This document shows positions 34,124 through 42,565 of a stretch of DNA of 64,000 bases, piece by piece. Made by a program: the position numbers and the translations under genes. Below the pieces are notes generated by a model that saw only the letters and a program-made list of their open reading frames with translations, searched no databases and was not told the origin of the DNA. The DNA comes from JBGANR01 sp044222225. Lineage in GTDB: Bacteria > Actinomycetota > Actinomycetes > Mycobacteriales > Mycobacteriaceae. The stretch covers positions 124,001 to 188,000 of the forward strand of contig JBGANR010000003.1 of assembly GCA_044222225.1 (NCBI GenBank), in the 5' to 3' direction. Within the stretch, counting starts at the first letter, position 1; every line of letters begins with the position of its first letter.

Positions 34124-34211
34124 GGAAGCGTGGCAGAGCGGCCGAATGCACTCGCCTTGAAAGCGAGCGTCGTGAGAGCGACCGGGGGTTCAAATCCCTC
34201 CGCTTCCGCCA
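34124..34211 (+). tRNA. tRNA-Ser (anticodon TGA)
   Basis: 88 nt with encoded CCA: acceptor GGAAGCG/CGCTTCC, anticodon loop CTTGAAA giving TGA, long variable arm GCGTCGTGAGAGCGACC, T-loop GGGTTCAAATCCC and discriminator G. Confidence 0.97.
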
Positions 34212-34344
34212 GAAATACCGTATTGATCCCATGTGGTCACGAGCTCCGCGCCGACGTGGTCCTCATAGCCAAGGACGTGTGATCCTCACGCCGTCTCAGC
34301 CGGTTGCCGACAGCAGCCGCCGCGGCATAGTGCACCATGGTTCC

Positions 34345-34809
34345 GTGACACCAGCTGACTCCAAGTACGGCAACGACGGGACTCTCGTAAGCATCGGCTA
34401 CGAGGGAAAGACCGTCGGTGACCTCGTTGCGCAGCTGCTTGAGCAGGACGTACGGGTGCTCGTGGACGTGCGCTTGAACCCGCTCAGTCGCAAGCCCGGA
34501 CTGTCCAAGACGAAGCTCGCCGCGGCCCTACGCGCCGCCGGGATCGAGTATGTGCACCATCGCGCCTTGGGTAACCCGAAAGACAACCGTGTGGGGTTTC
34601 GCGCCGGCGAGCCGGAGTCCCTGGCGCGATACCGCGAGGTGCTGGACACCGCCGATGCGACCGACGCGCTCGCGCACGTTTGCGAGCTCTTGGACGGCGG
34701 CGCGGTGGCGTTGCTGTGTTTCGAACACGACCACGCCGAGTGTCACCGGGACATCGTCGTCGATCGAGTGCTGGAGACGCGCCCTAACGCCGCCGTGGTG
34801 CACGTCTAG
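34345..34809 (+). CDS. DUF488 family protein
   Basis: A 154-residue protein of the DUF488 family. It begins with the family's ISIGYEGK-like segment (LVSIGYEGKTVGDL), followed by VDVRLNPLSRKPGLSK and a late cysteine-containing LLCFEHDHAECHRDIV, the most conserved part. The biochemical role of DUF488 is not established. GTG 34345 is the best start near the conserved core. It lies just downstream of tRNA-Ser and ends in a CTAG that also provides the stop of the convergent gene. The base composition is less GC-rich than in the flanks, suggesting a transferred pair. Confidence 0.85.
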   Translation: MTPADSKYGNDGTLVSIGYEGKTVGDLVAQLLEQDVRVLVDVRLNPLSRKPGLSKTKLAAALRAAGIEYVHHRALGNPKDNRVGFRAGEPESLARYREVLDTADATDALAHVCELLDGGAVALLCFEHDHAECHRDIVVDRVLETRPNAAVVHV

Positions 34810-35675
34810 AAGAGCGTGTTCTCGAACGTCGGATACCAAGTCCCCAGCACCGAGAAGCTTCGCCGGTATCGGTTCTGATTCCCGACGTAGAAGTGGATGT
34901 CCTTCTCAGAAGCGAGCATGTCGTCACCCCACCGCTTCAACATCGCTCTACGAGTTCCGTCGTCCCCGTACTCGGACCTCCACCGCTGGCCGGCCCGCCC
35001 GACCTCCCAGTCCAGGTTCTTCTGATCGTGTCCGGGGCACTTCGCAGAGGCACATCGATATCTGTACCGGACCGTGTACGGAGCTGGCTCAAGTGGTTCC
35101 ATCGACGTCCCGAACAGATCTGGTTCCGACGCGCGATCAACCTTCAACTGCTCCGCCGCCGTCCACGGGGCACCGTTGATGACCGAAGTCGCGACGTCGG
35201 TCGGCTTGATCATGCCGAGCGAAGGCGACGGCGTGGCCCTGCCACCTTTCGGATTCTGCGCGAGTAGTTCACACATCGTCGTCTCGCCGATGAGAGAGCC
35301 AAGATTGATACGCCGCAGCAGCCAGTTCTTCTCGCTTTTCAGCTGTTCGACGTGCACCATCGTATCCTGCCGCGGCCTGAACGACTCGGGCCGATTGTCG
35401 TTGGCCTGGTGATAGGTACCGCTGATCCGGATGATCTCGTACTTCTTGAACCGACTGTCGAAGTCGGCGTTACGGAACTTCACCGGGTAGAGCCGAATCC
35501 ACTCGGGCCTGCCACGGTCGAGACGTACTCCGGCGACACACACGGTCTCCCCGTAAGTCTCACTGGGGTTGGGATAGGTCTTGACGGTGATCATGACCTC
35601 GGCGATCTCTTCACCCATCCGCAACGGTTTCAGGTTTGCAGCCGCACCGGCCTCTACCCCGTGATCTTCTCCCAT
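34806..35675 (-). CDS. unrecognised protein convergent with DUF488
   Basis: A 289-residue soluble protein I do not recognise. Notable segments are MITVKTYPNPSETYGETVC and CVAGVRLDRGRPEWIRLYP, which suggest a beta-rich N-terminal domain, and a C-terminal CASAKCPGHDQ cluster that could bind a metal. An in-frame start near 35594 (MITVKTYP) may be the real one. The stop TAG is made of the same CTAG tetramer that stops the DUF488 gene. The two genes share lower GC and probably arrived together beside tRNA-Ser; joint function is inference. Confidence 0.7.
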   Translation of the reverse strand: MGEDHGVEAGAAANLKPLRMGEEIAEVMITVKTYPNPSETYGETVCVAGVRLDRGRPEWIRLYPVKFRNADFDSRFKKYEIIRISGTYHQANDNRPESFRPRQDTMVHVEQLKSEKNWLLRRINLGSLIGETTMCELLAQNPKGGRATPSPSLGMIKPTDVATSVINGAPWTAAEQLKVDRASEPDLFGTSMEPLEPAPYTVRYRYRCASAKCPGHDQKNLDWEVGRAGQRWRSEYGDDGTRRAMLKRWGDDMLASEKDIHFYVGNQNRYRRSFSVLGTWYPTFENTLF

Positions 35676-35765
35676 TCATTCAGCGTATCCAAATCTATTG
35701 CAGGAGGCGTTCATACAGCGGCGGGGCCCGGCGACCCGACCGGACCCTCCACCCATCCTGCTCGG

Positions 35766-36584
35766 TCAGCCACACACCGCGCGCACGATGCGGTACTCCC
35801 AATCGATCGCAACACCCCCCGACACCCGGCGTTCGTGCCGGCGCGCATGCTCGACCAGATCCCCCTTGAGCACCTCCCGGCCGGCCTCGTCGAGCCGCTT
35901 CGCCGCGCTGAACGTCGGACCGTAGTAGTCGAGGAACAGGTCGGCGAAGGCCTCGGCGTCGGCGAATCTGCTGGTCAGCACGGCCGTCGACGACGACACC
36001 GAGGCGACGGCCGATCCGAGCCGCTCGGCGACGTAGTCCTCGTCGCCCCACAGCACCGGCGGCCGGGCGCCGGGCGGCGGCGACACGTGCCGCCCGACGG
36101 TGGCGAGGATGCCGCCCACGAACCCGGTGGCCGTCCAGCTGGTCACCACGATCCGTCCGCCGGGGCGCACGACGCGGACGATCTCGTCTGCCGCGCGCTG
36201 ATGATCGGCGGCGAACATGACGCCGATCGCCGACACCACGACGTCGAACGACGAGTCGGGGAACGGCAGGTTCTCAGCGGCGGCCTCGATGAATTCGGCC
36301 GGCACCTGCTCGGCGGCCGCCCGCTTGCGCGCGATCTCGATCAGCGCGGGCACGTAGTCGATGCCCACGACGTCGGCCCCCTGCCGTGCGGCCGACAGCG
36401 CGGAGTGCCCGGTGCCGGTCGCGACGTCGAGCAGCCGCTCCCCCGGGACCGGCGCGGCGGTGGCGATGGTCGCCTCGTTGACCGGCACCGTCAGCGCCGC
36501 GATGCGGTTGTAGTCCCCGCTCGACCACACCGCCTGCTGCTTGGTCTGCAGTTCGGTGAAGCCGTCCCGAATCATGCTCGTCAT
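35766..36584 (-). CDS. class I SAM-dependent methyltransferase (UbiE/Methyltransf_11 type)
   Basis: A 272-residue methyltransferase with motif I LLDVATGTGHSALSAA, motif II-like ENLPFPDSSFDVVVSAIG and motif III RVVRPGGRIVVTSW. This is the pattern of small-molecule or quinone C/O-methyltransferases. ATG 36584 follows GGAGAG. It is divergent from a SARP gene; its upstream region contains a five-unit heptamer array and shares about 100 bp of promoter organisation with the secreted-protein gene at 40426, so it is probably a SARP target. Confidence 0.88.
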   Translation of the reverse strand: MTSMIRDGFTELQTKQQAVWSSGDYNRIAALTVPVNEATIATAAPVPGERLLDVATGTGHSALSAARQGADVVGIDYVPALIEIARKRAAAEQVPAEFIEAAAENLPFPDSSFDVVVSAIGVMFAADHQRAADEIVRVVRPGGRIVVTSWTATGFVGGILATVGRHVSPPPGARPPVLWGDEDYVAERLGSAVASVSSSTAVLTSRFADAEAFADLFLDYYGPTFSAAKRLDEAGREVLKGDLVEHARRHERRVSGGVAIDWEYRIVRAVCG

Positions 36585-36621
36585 GTCGTCTCTCCTTGTT
36601 CTTCGCCGCATCCCGGCGGTC

Positions 36622-36719
36622 CGTCAGCCCTGATCTCGTGCTGTGCGATCACGGTGCGTGGGCGGTGTGGCGATCGCGTGCAGGTCCTGTGGAGGTCCAG
36701 GCGGACGGTCCACGGAGGC
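36622..36719 (-). promoter_or_regulatory. SARP-type heptamer array and shared promoter region 1
   Basis: Heptamers at 36668 (TGGCGAT), 36679 (TGCAGGT), 36690 (TGGAGGT), 36702 (CGGACGG) and 36713 (CGGAGGC) are spaced 11, 11, 12 and 11 bp. Reading toward the methyltransferase, the adjoining 38 bp (36674-36637) match the same stretch of the second array region (40518-40481) at 25 positions without gaps, and an identical GGCTGACG follows at the same offset. SARP proteins bind such direct repeats. The array is 84 bases from the methyltransferase start and also close to the SARP start. Confidence 0.7.
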
Positions 36720-36742
36720 CCCGGCGTCGATAAAGTGGTTCG

Positions 36743-39700
36743 GTGAGCAACTTCCGGCTGCTCGGCCCGCTGGAGGTCGGGTCGAGATCCGGTGCGCCGG
36801 TGCGTCTCGGCGGTGTTCGGCCCCGGCGCCTGCTCGCCGCTCTCCTGATCAACCGGGGCGCGGTGTCGTCGGTGGACCAGCTGATCGACGCCGTGTGGGC
36901 CGACGAGCCGCCGAACGGCGCCGCGGTGACCCTCCGCAGCTACGTCGCACAGGTCCGTCGACTGCTGGCCGAGGCGGATTGCGGCGCCGAGTTGACCAGC
37001 CGCGGCGGCGGTTACGTACTCACCGTCGCGGCGACGGACCTGGATTCGGAGCGCTTCGAACGACTGGTCGCGCAGGGGCGGCGGGCTGCGGCTCAAGGCG
37101 ACCACGGCGCCGCAGCCGACCTCTTCACCGACGCGCTCGACCTGTGGCGCGGCGATGTGCTCGCCGACCTCACCGATGCCGACTTCGCCCGCGCGCACGC
37201 CGCCCGGCTCGACGATCTGCGGCTGGCCGCCTGGGAGGGCGAGTACACCGCGCGTCTCGCGGACGGCGACGCCCGCCGGATCCTGCCCGATCTGGCCGAG
37301 CTCGCGGTCCGATACCCGCTGTACGAGCCGTTCACCGTGCTCCTCGCGCGGGCGCAGTACCGTGCCGGACGTCCCACCGACGCGCTGGACACCGTCACGG
37401 CGTATCGCGCCCGGCTGCGTGACGAGCTCGGCGTCGACCCCGGGGCGCAGCTGCGCGAGCTCGAAGGTGCGGTGTTGCGGCAGGATCCCGCACTCGACGA
37501 AGCACCGTCGAAGCGCTCCCCGACGAGCGCCTCGCCTGCGTCGACCGGGCTGATCGAACGCGACGGTCAGATACGCGAGTTGTCGGCTGCGGTCCGCCGG
37601 GCGATCGGCGGTCGCGGCGGCTTCGTGGCCGTGTGCGGCGACGCCGGAATCGGCAAGACGTCGCTGGTGCGGTCGGTCACGTCAACGGTGACCGGGGCGC
37701 GTGTGCTCGTCGGACAGTGCGATCACCTGGGCCTGCCGCGGCCGTTCGGTCCGCTGCGGGACGTGGCCGCCGCACTCAGCGTCGCCGCCCTGGAACCCGG
37801 GGAGAGCGCCAACATCACTCGCGTGTGCGAGGACGCCCTCGCCGCACTGCGCGCCGAACCGACGATCCTCGTGATCGAAGACGTGCACTGGCTGGACATC
37901 GCGACCGCCGACGTCCTGTTGTTCCTCCTCCGCAGGTTGAGCGACGTGCCGGTGCTGGTGGTGGTCACCTACCGCGAGCACGAGGTGGGCCTGCGCGATC
38001 CCGTTCGGACGCTGCTCGGCGAACTGGCGTCGTCCGTCGGACACGTGCGGATCGGTCTGGAACCGCTCAGCTTCGACGGTGTCCGTTCGGCCATCGGGTC
38101 CGCCTCACTCGATCCCGAGCGCGTGCTCAATCTGACCGGCGGCAATCCGTACTTCGTGACGCACGTGTGCGCCGACCCGGACCGGCCTCTGCCGGCCACC
38201 GTCCGCGACACGCTCTTGGCGCGCCTGAGCGGCCTCACGCAAGAGGACGTCGACGTCCTGCGGCTCGCGGCGATCGCCAGGATCGACCTGTCACATCCCG
38301 CTCTGCGCCGTCTGGGAGCACTCCCGGGCACCCTGGAGCGGCTCGGAGCGACAGGGCTGATCAGCGTCGACGCCACCGGAATCCGATTCCAGCACGAGCT
38401 CGCGCGGATGGCCGTCGTCGAGTCGATCGTCGCCGGCGCCGCGCCCGTGTTGCACGCGCGGCTGCTGTCGGCGCTGGAGGCGGAGGGCGCAGACGCCGCG
38501 ACGCTCACCCACCATGCGGTGGAAGCCCACGACCCGGCGACCGCCGTGCGGCACGCCGTCGCCGCGGGGCAGGAGGCTTCGCGGTCGGGCGCCCACCACG
38601 ACGCCGTGGCGTTCTTCGAGGTCGCACTGCAGCACCAGTCGTCCACGACGGATCTGCTCACTCGGGCCACGCTGCTGCAGCAGCTCGCGACGGAGAAGTA
38701 CATGACCGGCCGGCTCGACGACGCGCTGGAGGTGGCGAGCTCGGCGCTCGAGTTGTGGCAGCGCTGCGGCAGCGCACCGGGGCTCGCGGCCGCCTACGAC
38801 TTCTGCGCGGTTCTCGAATACTTCAACGCGAACAGGTCGGTCGCCGAGAGCGACGTGGAGGAGGCCGTCGCGGTCGCGCGCAGCAACGACGCGGTCGAGG
38901 TACTGGGATCCGCGCAGGCCACGCGTGGTTTCCTGGCGTATCTGCGGGGCGACCTGGCCGTTGCCACGTCGGACGCGACGTCGGCGCTGGCGGTGGAGTG
39001 CCTGCCCGGTGAGGCGGCCTCACAGGACCGGCGGTCGAAGCAGGCCGCGCGCGCCGAGCTGATCCGCACACTCGCCGAACTCGCGTCCGGGGACGTGACC
39101 GTGCGCGAGCGGCTGCTCAAGCTGATCACGCAGGCGCGGGTACGCGGCTGGGACGAGTTGGCCTCCACCGGGTACTCGCAGCTCGCCTAACTCGATGTCC
39201 AGCACGGCCGCCGCTCGGAGGCGATCCGGGTGCTCGAGGAGTCGCTGCCGTTCGCGCGCCGGCGCGACATCCCCATCTGCGGGCACTGGCAGGTCTCGCT
39301 CCGCGCCCGCGCCGCCTTCGAACGCAACGAGTGGGACGCGGCGCTCGCCGACGCCGCGAAGGTGATCGACAGCCGGGGGATGCGGGTGGCGACGCTCTGG
39401 CCGATGCTGATCGGGGTGCTGGTGCCGCTCCGGCGCGGCGAACCGGTCGACCTCGACGGCCTCGATTCGGCGTGGCGGCTGGCGGCCCGGATAGCCGAGC
39501 CGAACGCCCGGCTGGCGGTGCTCATCGCGCAGGTCGAGGCCATGTGGACGCGCGGCACCGTCGACCAGCGCGTTCGGGCGTTCGCCGAAGCCGAGCTGCG
39601 CGCCGTGCGGGACGCGCCCGGTCTGGGCTGGGCGGCCGGAGCGCTGGCGACGTGGATGCGGCGGATCGGGCTGGACTCGACGGAGGGGCCCTACCGCGCC

Positions 39701-39895
39701 GAACCGTTCGACCTGCTCGCCGCCGGAGAGCACCGGCGAGCCGCCGAATGGTTCGACGCCGTCGGGGAGCCGTTCGCCGCGGCACTGGCGTCCGCGGATT
39801 CGGGCGAACCGGAGGCGGTGGCCGACGCGATCCGCGTCCTCACCGAACTCGGGGCGCACGGCACGGCGCGACGGCTCGCGTCCCGCCGGGTGTAG
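36743..39895 (+). pseudogene. SARP/AfsR-like regulator with AAA ATPase, broken by in-frame TAA
   Basis: A large regulator: OmpR-like DNA-binding domain (residues ~1-90, LLGPLEVGSR and LRSYVAQVRRLLAEA), bacterial transcriptional activator domain (~95-245, FERLVAQGRRAA and ELGVDPGAQLRELE), then a STAND/AAA ATPase with Walker A CGDAGIGKTSLVR (~295) and Walker B ILVIEDVHWLD, and a TPR-like helical C-terminus. A TAA at 39188-39190 ends the frame after 815 residues, but the same frame continues for 234 more codons to 39895 with clear homologous-looking sequence (LDVQHGRRSEAIRVLEESLP). The stop sits in QLA-stop-LDV, where a Tyr codon changed by one base would explain it. The DNA-binding and ATPase parts are intact, so a truncated activator may still work. 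Confidence 0.82.
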
Positions 39896-39919
39896 GCGGG
39901 CGCGAGCCGTCGCCCGTCC

Positions 39920-40426
39920 TCAGAATCGCCGCACGACCAGCTGTGAGTACTGGACGCGGGTGCCGCCGTCGGCATCGACGAACACGGCCTGCGCGTAGAC
40001 CTCGTCGGCACCGTCCTTGTCCTCGTTCATCTTGGTCTTCGAGATGGAGAGGTAGCGCTGGTACACCAGGCCTTCCGACGTGGCGCGGAGATATCCGTCG
40101 GCGTCGGTGCCCGCACCCGGATAGAACCGGCCGAAGATGTGATCCAGGGAACTCCCGTCATCGCCCCAGATGTTGTAGTTCATTCCACCCGGGTATCTGC
40201 CGGTGTTGATGTTGTTGATGTAGCCGACGGCGTCGGCCTGCTGCATGCGGATGATCCCGGTGACGACCAACCGATACGTCAGGGGGTTGGCCGGGTCTTC
40301 GGCGACGGCCAGGACGGCGCCGGACTGCTTCGGCGCGGCCGATGCCGGCGACGCCGTCGCACCCGCCAGAGCCAGAGTCGTCGTGGCCGCGGCCATCGCG
40401 ATCAGTGCGCGCGCCTTCTTCTTCAT
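39920..40426 (-). CDS. secreted protein, unknown function
   Basis: A 168-residue precursor with a clear Sec signal peptide: MKKKARALIAM, an Ala/Thr-rich core and an ASA cleavage site near residue 30. The mature ~138 residues have no recognised domain; they contain VQYSQLVVRRF at the end and alternating beta-like segments, consistent with a small beta-barrel. ATG 40426 follows GGAGGTGAGG. The upstream region carries the second SARP-type array with the same geometry as at the methyltransferase gene, so the two are probably co-regulated. Confidence 0.78.
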   Translation of the reverse strand: MKKKARALIAMAAATTTLALAGATASPASAAPKQSGAVLAVAEDPANPLTYRLVVTGIIRMQQADAVGYINNINTGRYPGGMNYNIWGDDGSSLDHIFGRFYPGAGTDADGYLRATSEGLVYQRYLSISKTKMNEDKDGADEVYAQAVFVDADGGTRVQYSQLVVRRF

Positions 40427-40465
40427 GGGATTCCTCACCTCCGGAGGGCCGCTCGTCGGCCCTTT

Positions 40466-40563
40466 CGTCAGCCGCGTGTTCGCGCTGTGAATGCACCGTG
40501 CGCGCCGGTCGTGGTGATCCCGTGGACGTTCGGTTGAGGTACCCGTGGAGGTTCGATGGAGGT
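40466..40563 (-). promoter_or_regulatory. SARP-type heptamer array and shared promoter region 2
   Basis: Heptamers at 40512 (TGGTGAT), 40523 (TGGACGT), 40534 (TTGAGGT), 40546 (TGGAGGT) and 40557 (TGGAGGT), spaced 11, 11, 12 and 11 bp, the same pattern as region 1. The array starts 86 bases from the secreted-protein start (84 in region 1), and the conserved GCAC-GTG, CACAGC and GGCTGACG elements sit at matching offsets. Confidence 0.72.
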
Positions 40564-40927
40564 CGGCGGAAGCTGCCGCCATGATCGACGATGCTGAACG
40601 TGCTACATATTTCGACTCAATCTCCGATCGCCGAGGCAGCGGTTTCGCGCCGGCAGTGTATTGCCCCAGCGGTTCGACCGCCCTCTACTCACCGGTGACG
40701 ATCGTCATGAAGTCCGATCTCGCACAGTCCCGCAGGACGCACACGATCAATCAAACGTCCGATCATCTCGATGCGCGACCGAACAACCACCTCTCCAGAC
40801 GGAAATCCTTTCAATACGACGACGAACACCGACGAACCGCGACGTTCTTACCGATTCGCCATGCACCGCCGTCGGTTGATCGAATGACGCCTCTTCGACG
40901 GACAGAACCGTCCGGTCAGCCGATCGG
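40564..40927. other. no convincing gene; composition shift
   Basis: About 360 bp upstream of the exopolysaccharide cluster. Short open frames exist but none has a plausible start context or protein-like sequence. The region is clearly less GC-rich than the DNA before it and marks the left edge of a compositionally different segment. It probably holds the promoter of the dehydrogenase gene; no element could be fixed. Confidence 0.5.
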
Positions 40928-42379
40928 ATGATATCGACGCGTCATCACCGGGTACTAACATCTGTTCGGCGATACGTCACCACTCACACGAGAGATCGAG
41001 GGCACGAACCGTTGGACCGACACGAGCTGGATCACAAAAGGCGAACCCACCCGCCGATAAGAAATGAATCCCGCAGCGGAGACACGTTTCTGAGTTCCAC
41101 CACACCGCGCCAACGCACCATCGCCGTCATCGGAATGGGTTACGTCGGCCTGCCCACCGCGTTGTCTCTCGCAGAACGAGGCGATTTTGTCATCGGGATC
41201 GATGTCAGCTCGGCGAGAATCACCGATATCGCGGCCGGACGCGTCGATCTGCTGGCGCGCGATTCTGCCCGGTTGGCCGAACTCGTCGGCCGTCCGGGAT
41301 TCCGGCTCACCGGCGACTACTCCGAGATCTCGACATCCGATGCCGTTATCATCTGCGTGCCGACGCCGACCGACGACCAACAGACACCGAATCTATCGGC
41401 GCTCGAATCGTCATGCAGTGCCGTCGTCGAGCATGCGAGACCAGGCCAGACGATCATCCTCACCTCGACGACGTATGTCGGCTGCACCCGCGCGCTGCTC
41501 GGCGTACCACTCGAAGCACGAGGCCTCGTTCTTGGCCGAGACATATCCGTGGCTTTCAGCCCCGAAAGGATTAATCCAGGCGTCGTCGATCACGCACCTG
41601 AATCCACCCCTCGGATCGTCGGGGGCACGACGCCCGCCTGCACCGCGAAGGCGACAGCCATCCTCGCCGCCACGGCCGCTCGGATGTTCCCTGTGTCCTC
41701 CCCCGATGTGGCTGAAATGGCGAAGCTGCTGGAGAACACCTTCCGCGCGGTGAACATAGCCCTCGCCAACGAATTCGCCGACGCGGCAGAAGATCTCGGC
41801 GTCGACGTGATCGAAGTCATTGAAGCCGCGGCAACGAAACCCTACGGCTTCATGCCGTTCTATCCCGGCCCCGGAGCCGGCGGTCATTGCATTCCTTGCG
41901 ACCCACACTATCTGCTCTGGCAACTGCGGGGGCGCCGCATGTCTCTGCCCGTACTTCAGGCAGCGATGACCGCCATCGCTACTCGCTCACGGACCGTTGT
42001 CACCCGCGCGCGGAACATCCTCGCAGAAAGCGGAATCGCCAGCCGCGGAGCACGCATTCTCGTTTACGGCGTCAGCTACAAGCCTGATGTGTCCGACGTC
42101 CGCGAGTCTCCCGCTCTATCCATCATCGACGACCTCGCCGGACTCGGCGCCGTCGTCGCCGACACGGATCCGTTCGTTCCGCGGATCACCACTCCGAACA
42201 CCGGCGCGCTCTCCTCCGAGACCGCCCCCGCCGAAACCGAATGGGACTTGATCATTGTTCATACACTTCATTCGACCGTAGACCATGACTGGCTACTCGC
42301 CCAGAGGCCGGTATTCGACGCCAGTTACCGAATGACGGGGATCATCGACCGCACCCTGGATGGAACATCGGTCGCCTGA
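40928..42379 (+). CDS. nucleotide-sugar dehydrogenase (UDP-glucose/UDP-ManNAc type)
   Basis: UDP-sugar 6-dehydrogenase making a uronic-acid nucleotide for polysaccharide synthesis. It has the NAD motif VIGMGYVGLPTALSLAE, the middle-domain FSPERINPG and KLLENTFRAVNIA, and the catalytic cysteine in GGHCIPCDPHY. VYGVSYKPDVSDVRESP marks the C-terminal UDP-binding domain. The pattern is closer to WecC/TuaD-like enzymes than to classic HasB. ATG 40928 gives 483 residues with a ~65-residue basic lead not normal for the family; a TTG at 41012 or another later start is likely. First gene of the exopolysaccharide cluster. Confidence 0.88.
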   Translation: MISTRHHRVLTSVRRYVTTHTRDRGHEPLDRHELDHKRRTHPPIRNESRSGDTFLSSTTPRQRTIAVIGMGYVGLPTALSLAERGDFVIGIDVSSARITDIAAGRVDLLARDSARLAELVGRPGFRLTGDYSEISTSDAVIICVPTPTDDQQTPNLSALESSCSAVVEHARPGQTIILTSTTYVGCTRALLGVPLEARGLVLGRDISVAFSPERINPGVVDHAPESTPRIVGGTTPACTAKATAILAATAARMFPVSSPDVAEMAKLLENTFRAVNIALANEFADAAEDLGVDVIEVIEAAATKPYGFMPFYPGPGAGGHCIPCDPHYLLWQLRGRRMSLPVLQAAMTAIATRSRTVVTRARNILAESGIASRGARILVYGVSYKPDVSDVRESPALSIIDDLAGLGAVVADTDPFVPRITTPNTGALSSETAPAETEWDLIIVHTLHSTVDHDWLLAQRPVFDASYRMTGIIDRTLDGTSVA

Positions 42380-42412
42380 TCGATCCGAGCAGACGACGAC
42401 AGAAAGCTCACC

Positions 42413-42565
42413 ATGTTCAGTTTCGACAGCGTGACACTCGAGGACACAGCTTCTACGGTCCTCGACTGGATCATTGCGTGCGGCTTCATCTCGGTACTCA
42501 CCGGGGTATTTGGATATCGAATTCTTGCGAGAATCTTCGGATGGTGGGAAGAAGATGAGAATTAA
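42413..42565 (+). CDS. 50-residue small membrane protein
   Basis: A short gene inside the exopolysaccharide cluster. It encodes an acidic lead MFSFDSVTLED, one membrane helix (about residues 14-35, WIIACGFISVLTGVFG) and a charged tail ending FGWWEEDEN. ATG 42413 follows AGAAAGCTCACC. The TAA at 42563 overlaps the start of the glycosyltransferase (ATG 42555) by 11 bases, so translation is coupled. Small single-helix proteins accompany some processive synthases as accessory or regulatory subunits; that role here is inference. Confidence 0.7.
   Translation: MFSFDSVTLEDTASTVLDWIIACGFISVLTGVFGYRILARIFGWWEEDEN

Noticed and set aside
34090..35700. tRNA-Ser(TGA) as an integration site of a prophage or integrative element
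   Set aside because: No integrase gene and no second copy of the tRNA 3' end was seen in the window; only composition hints at transfer.
36585..36742. Search for sigma-factor -10/-35 boxes matching both SARP-array promoters
   Set aside because: No hexamer pair with proper spacing fits both; the arrays probably replace a -35 element, so no core promoter is claimed.
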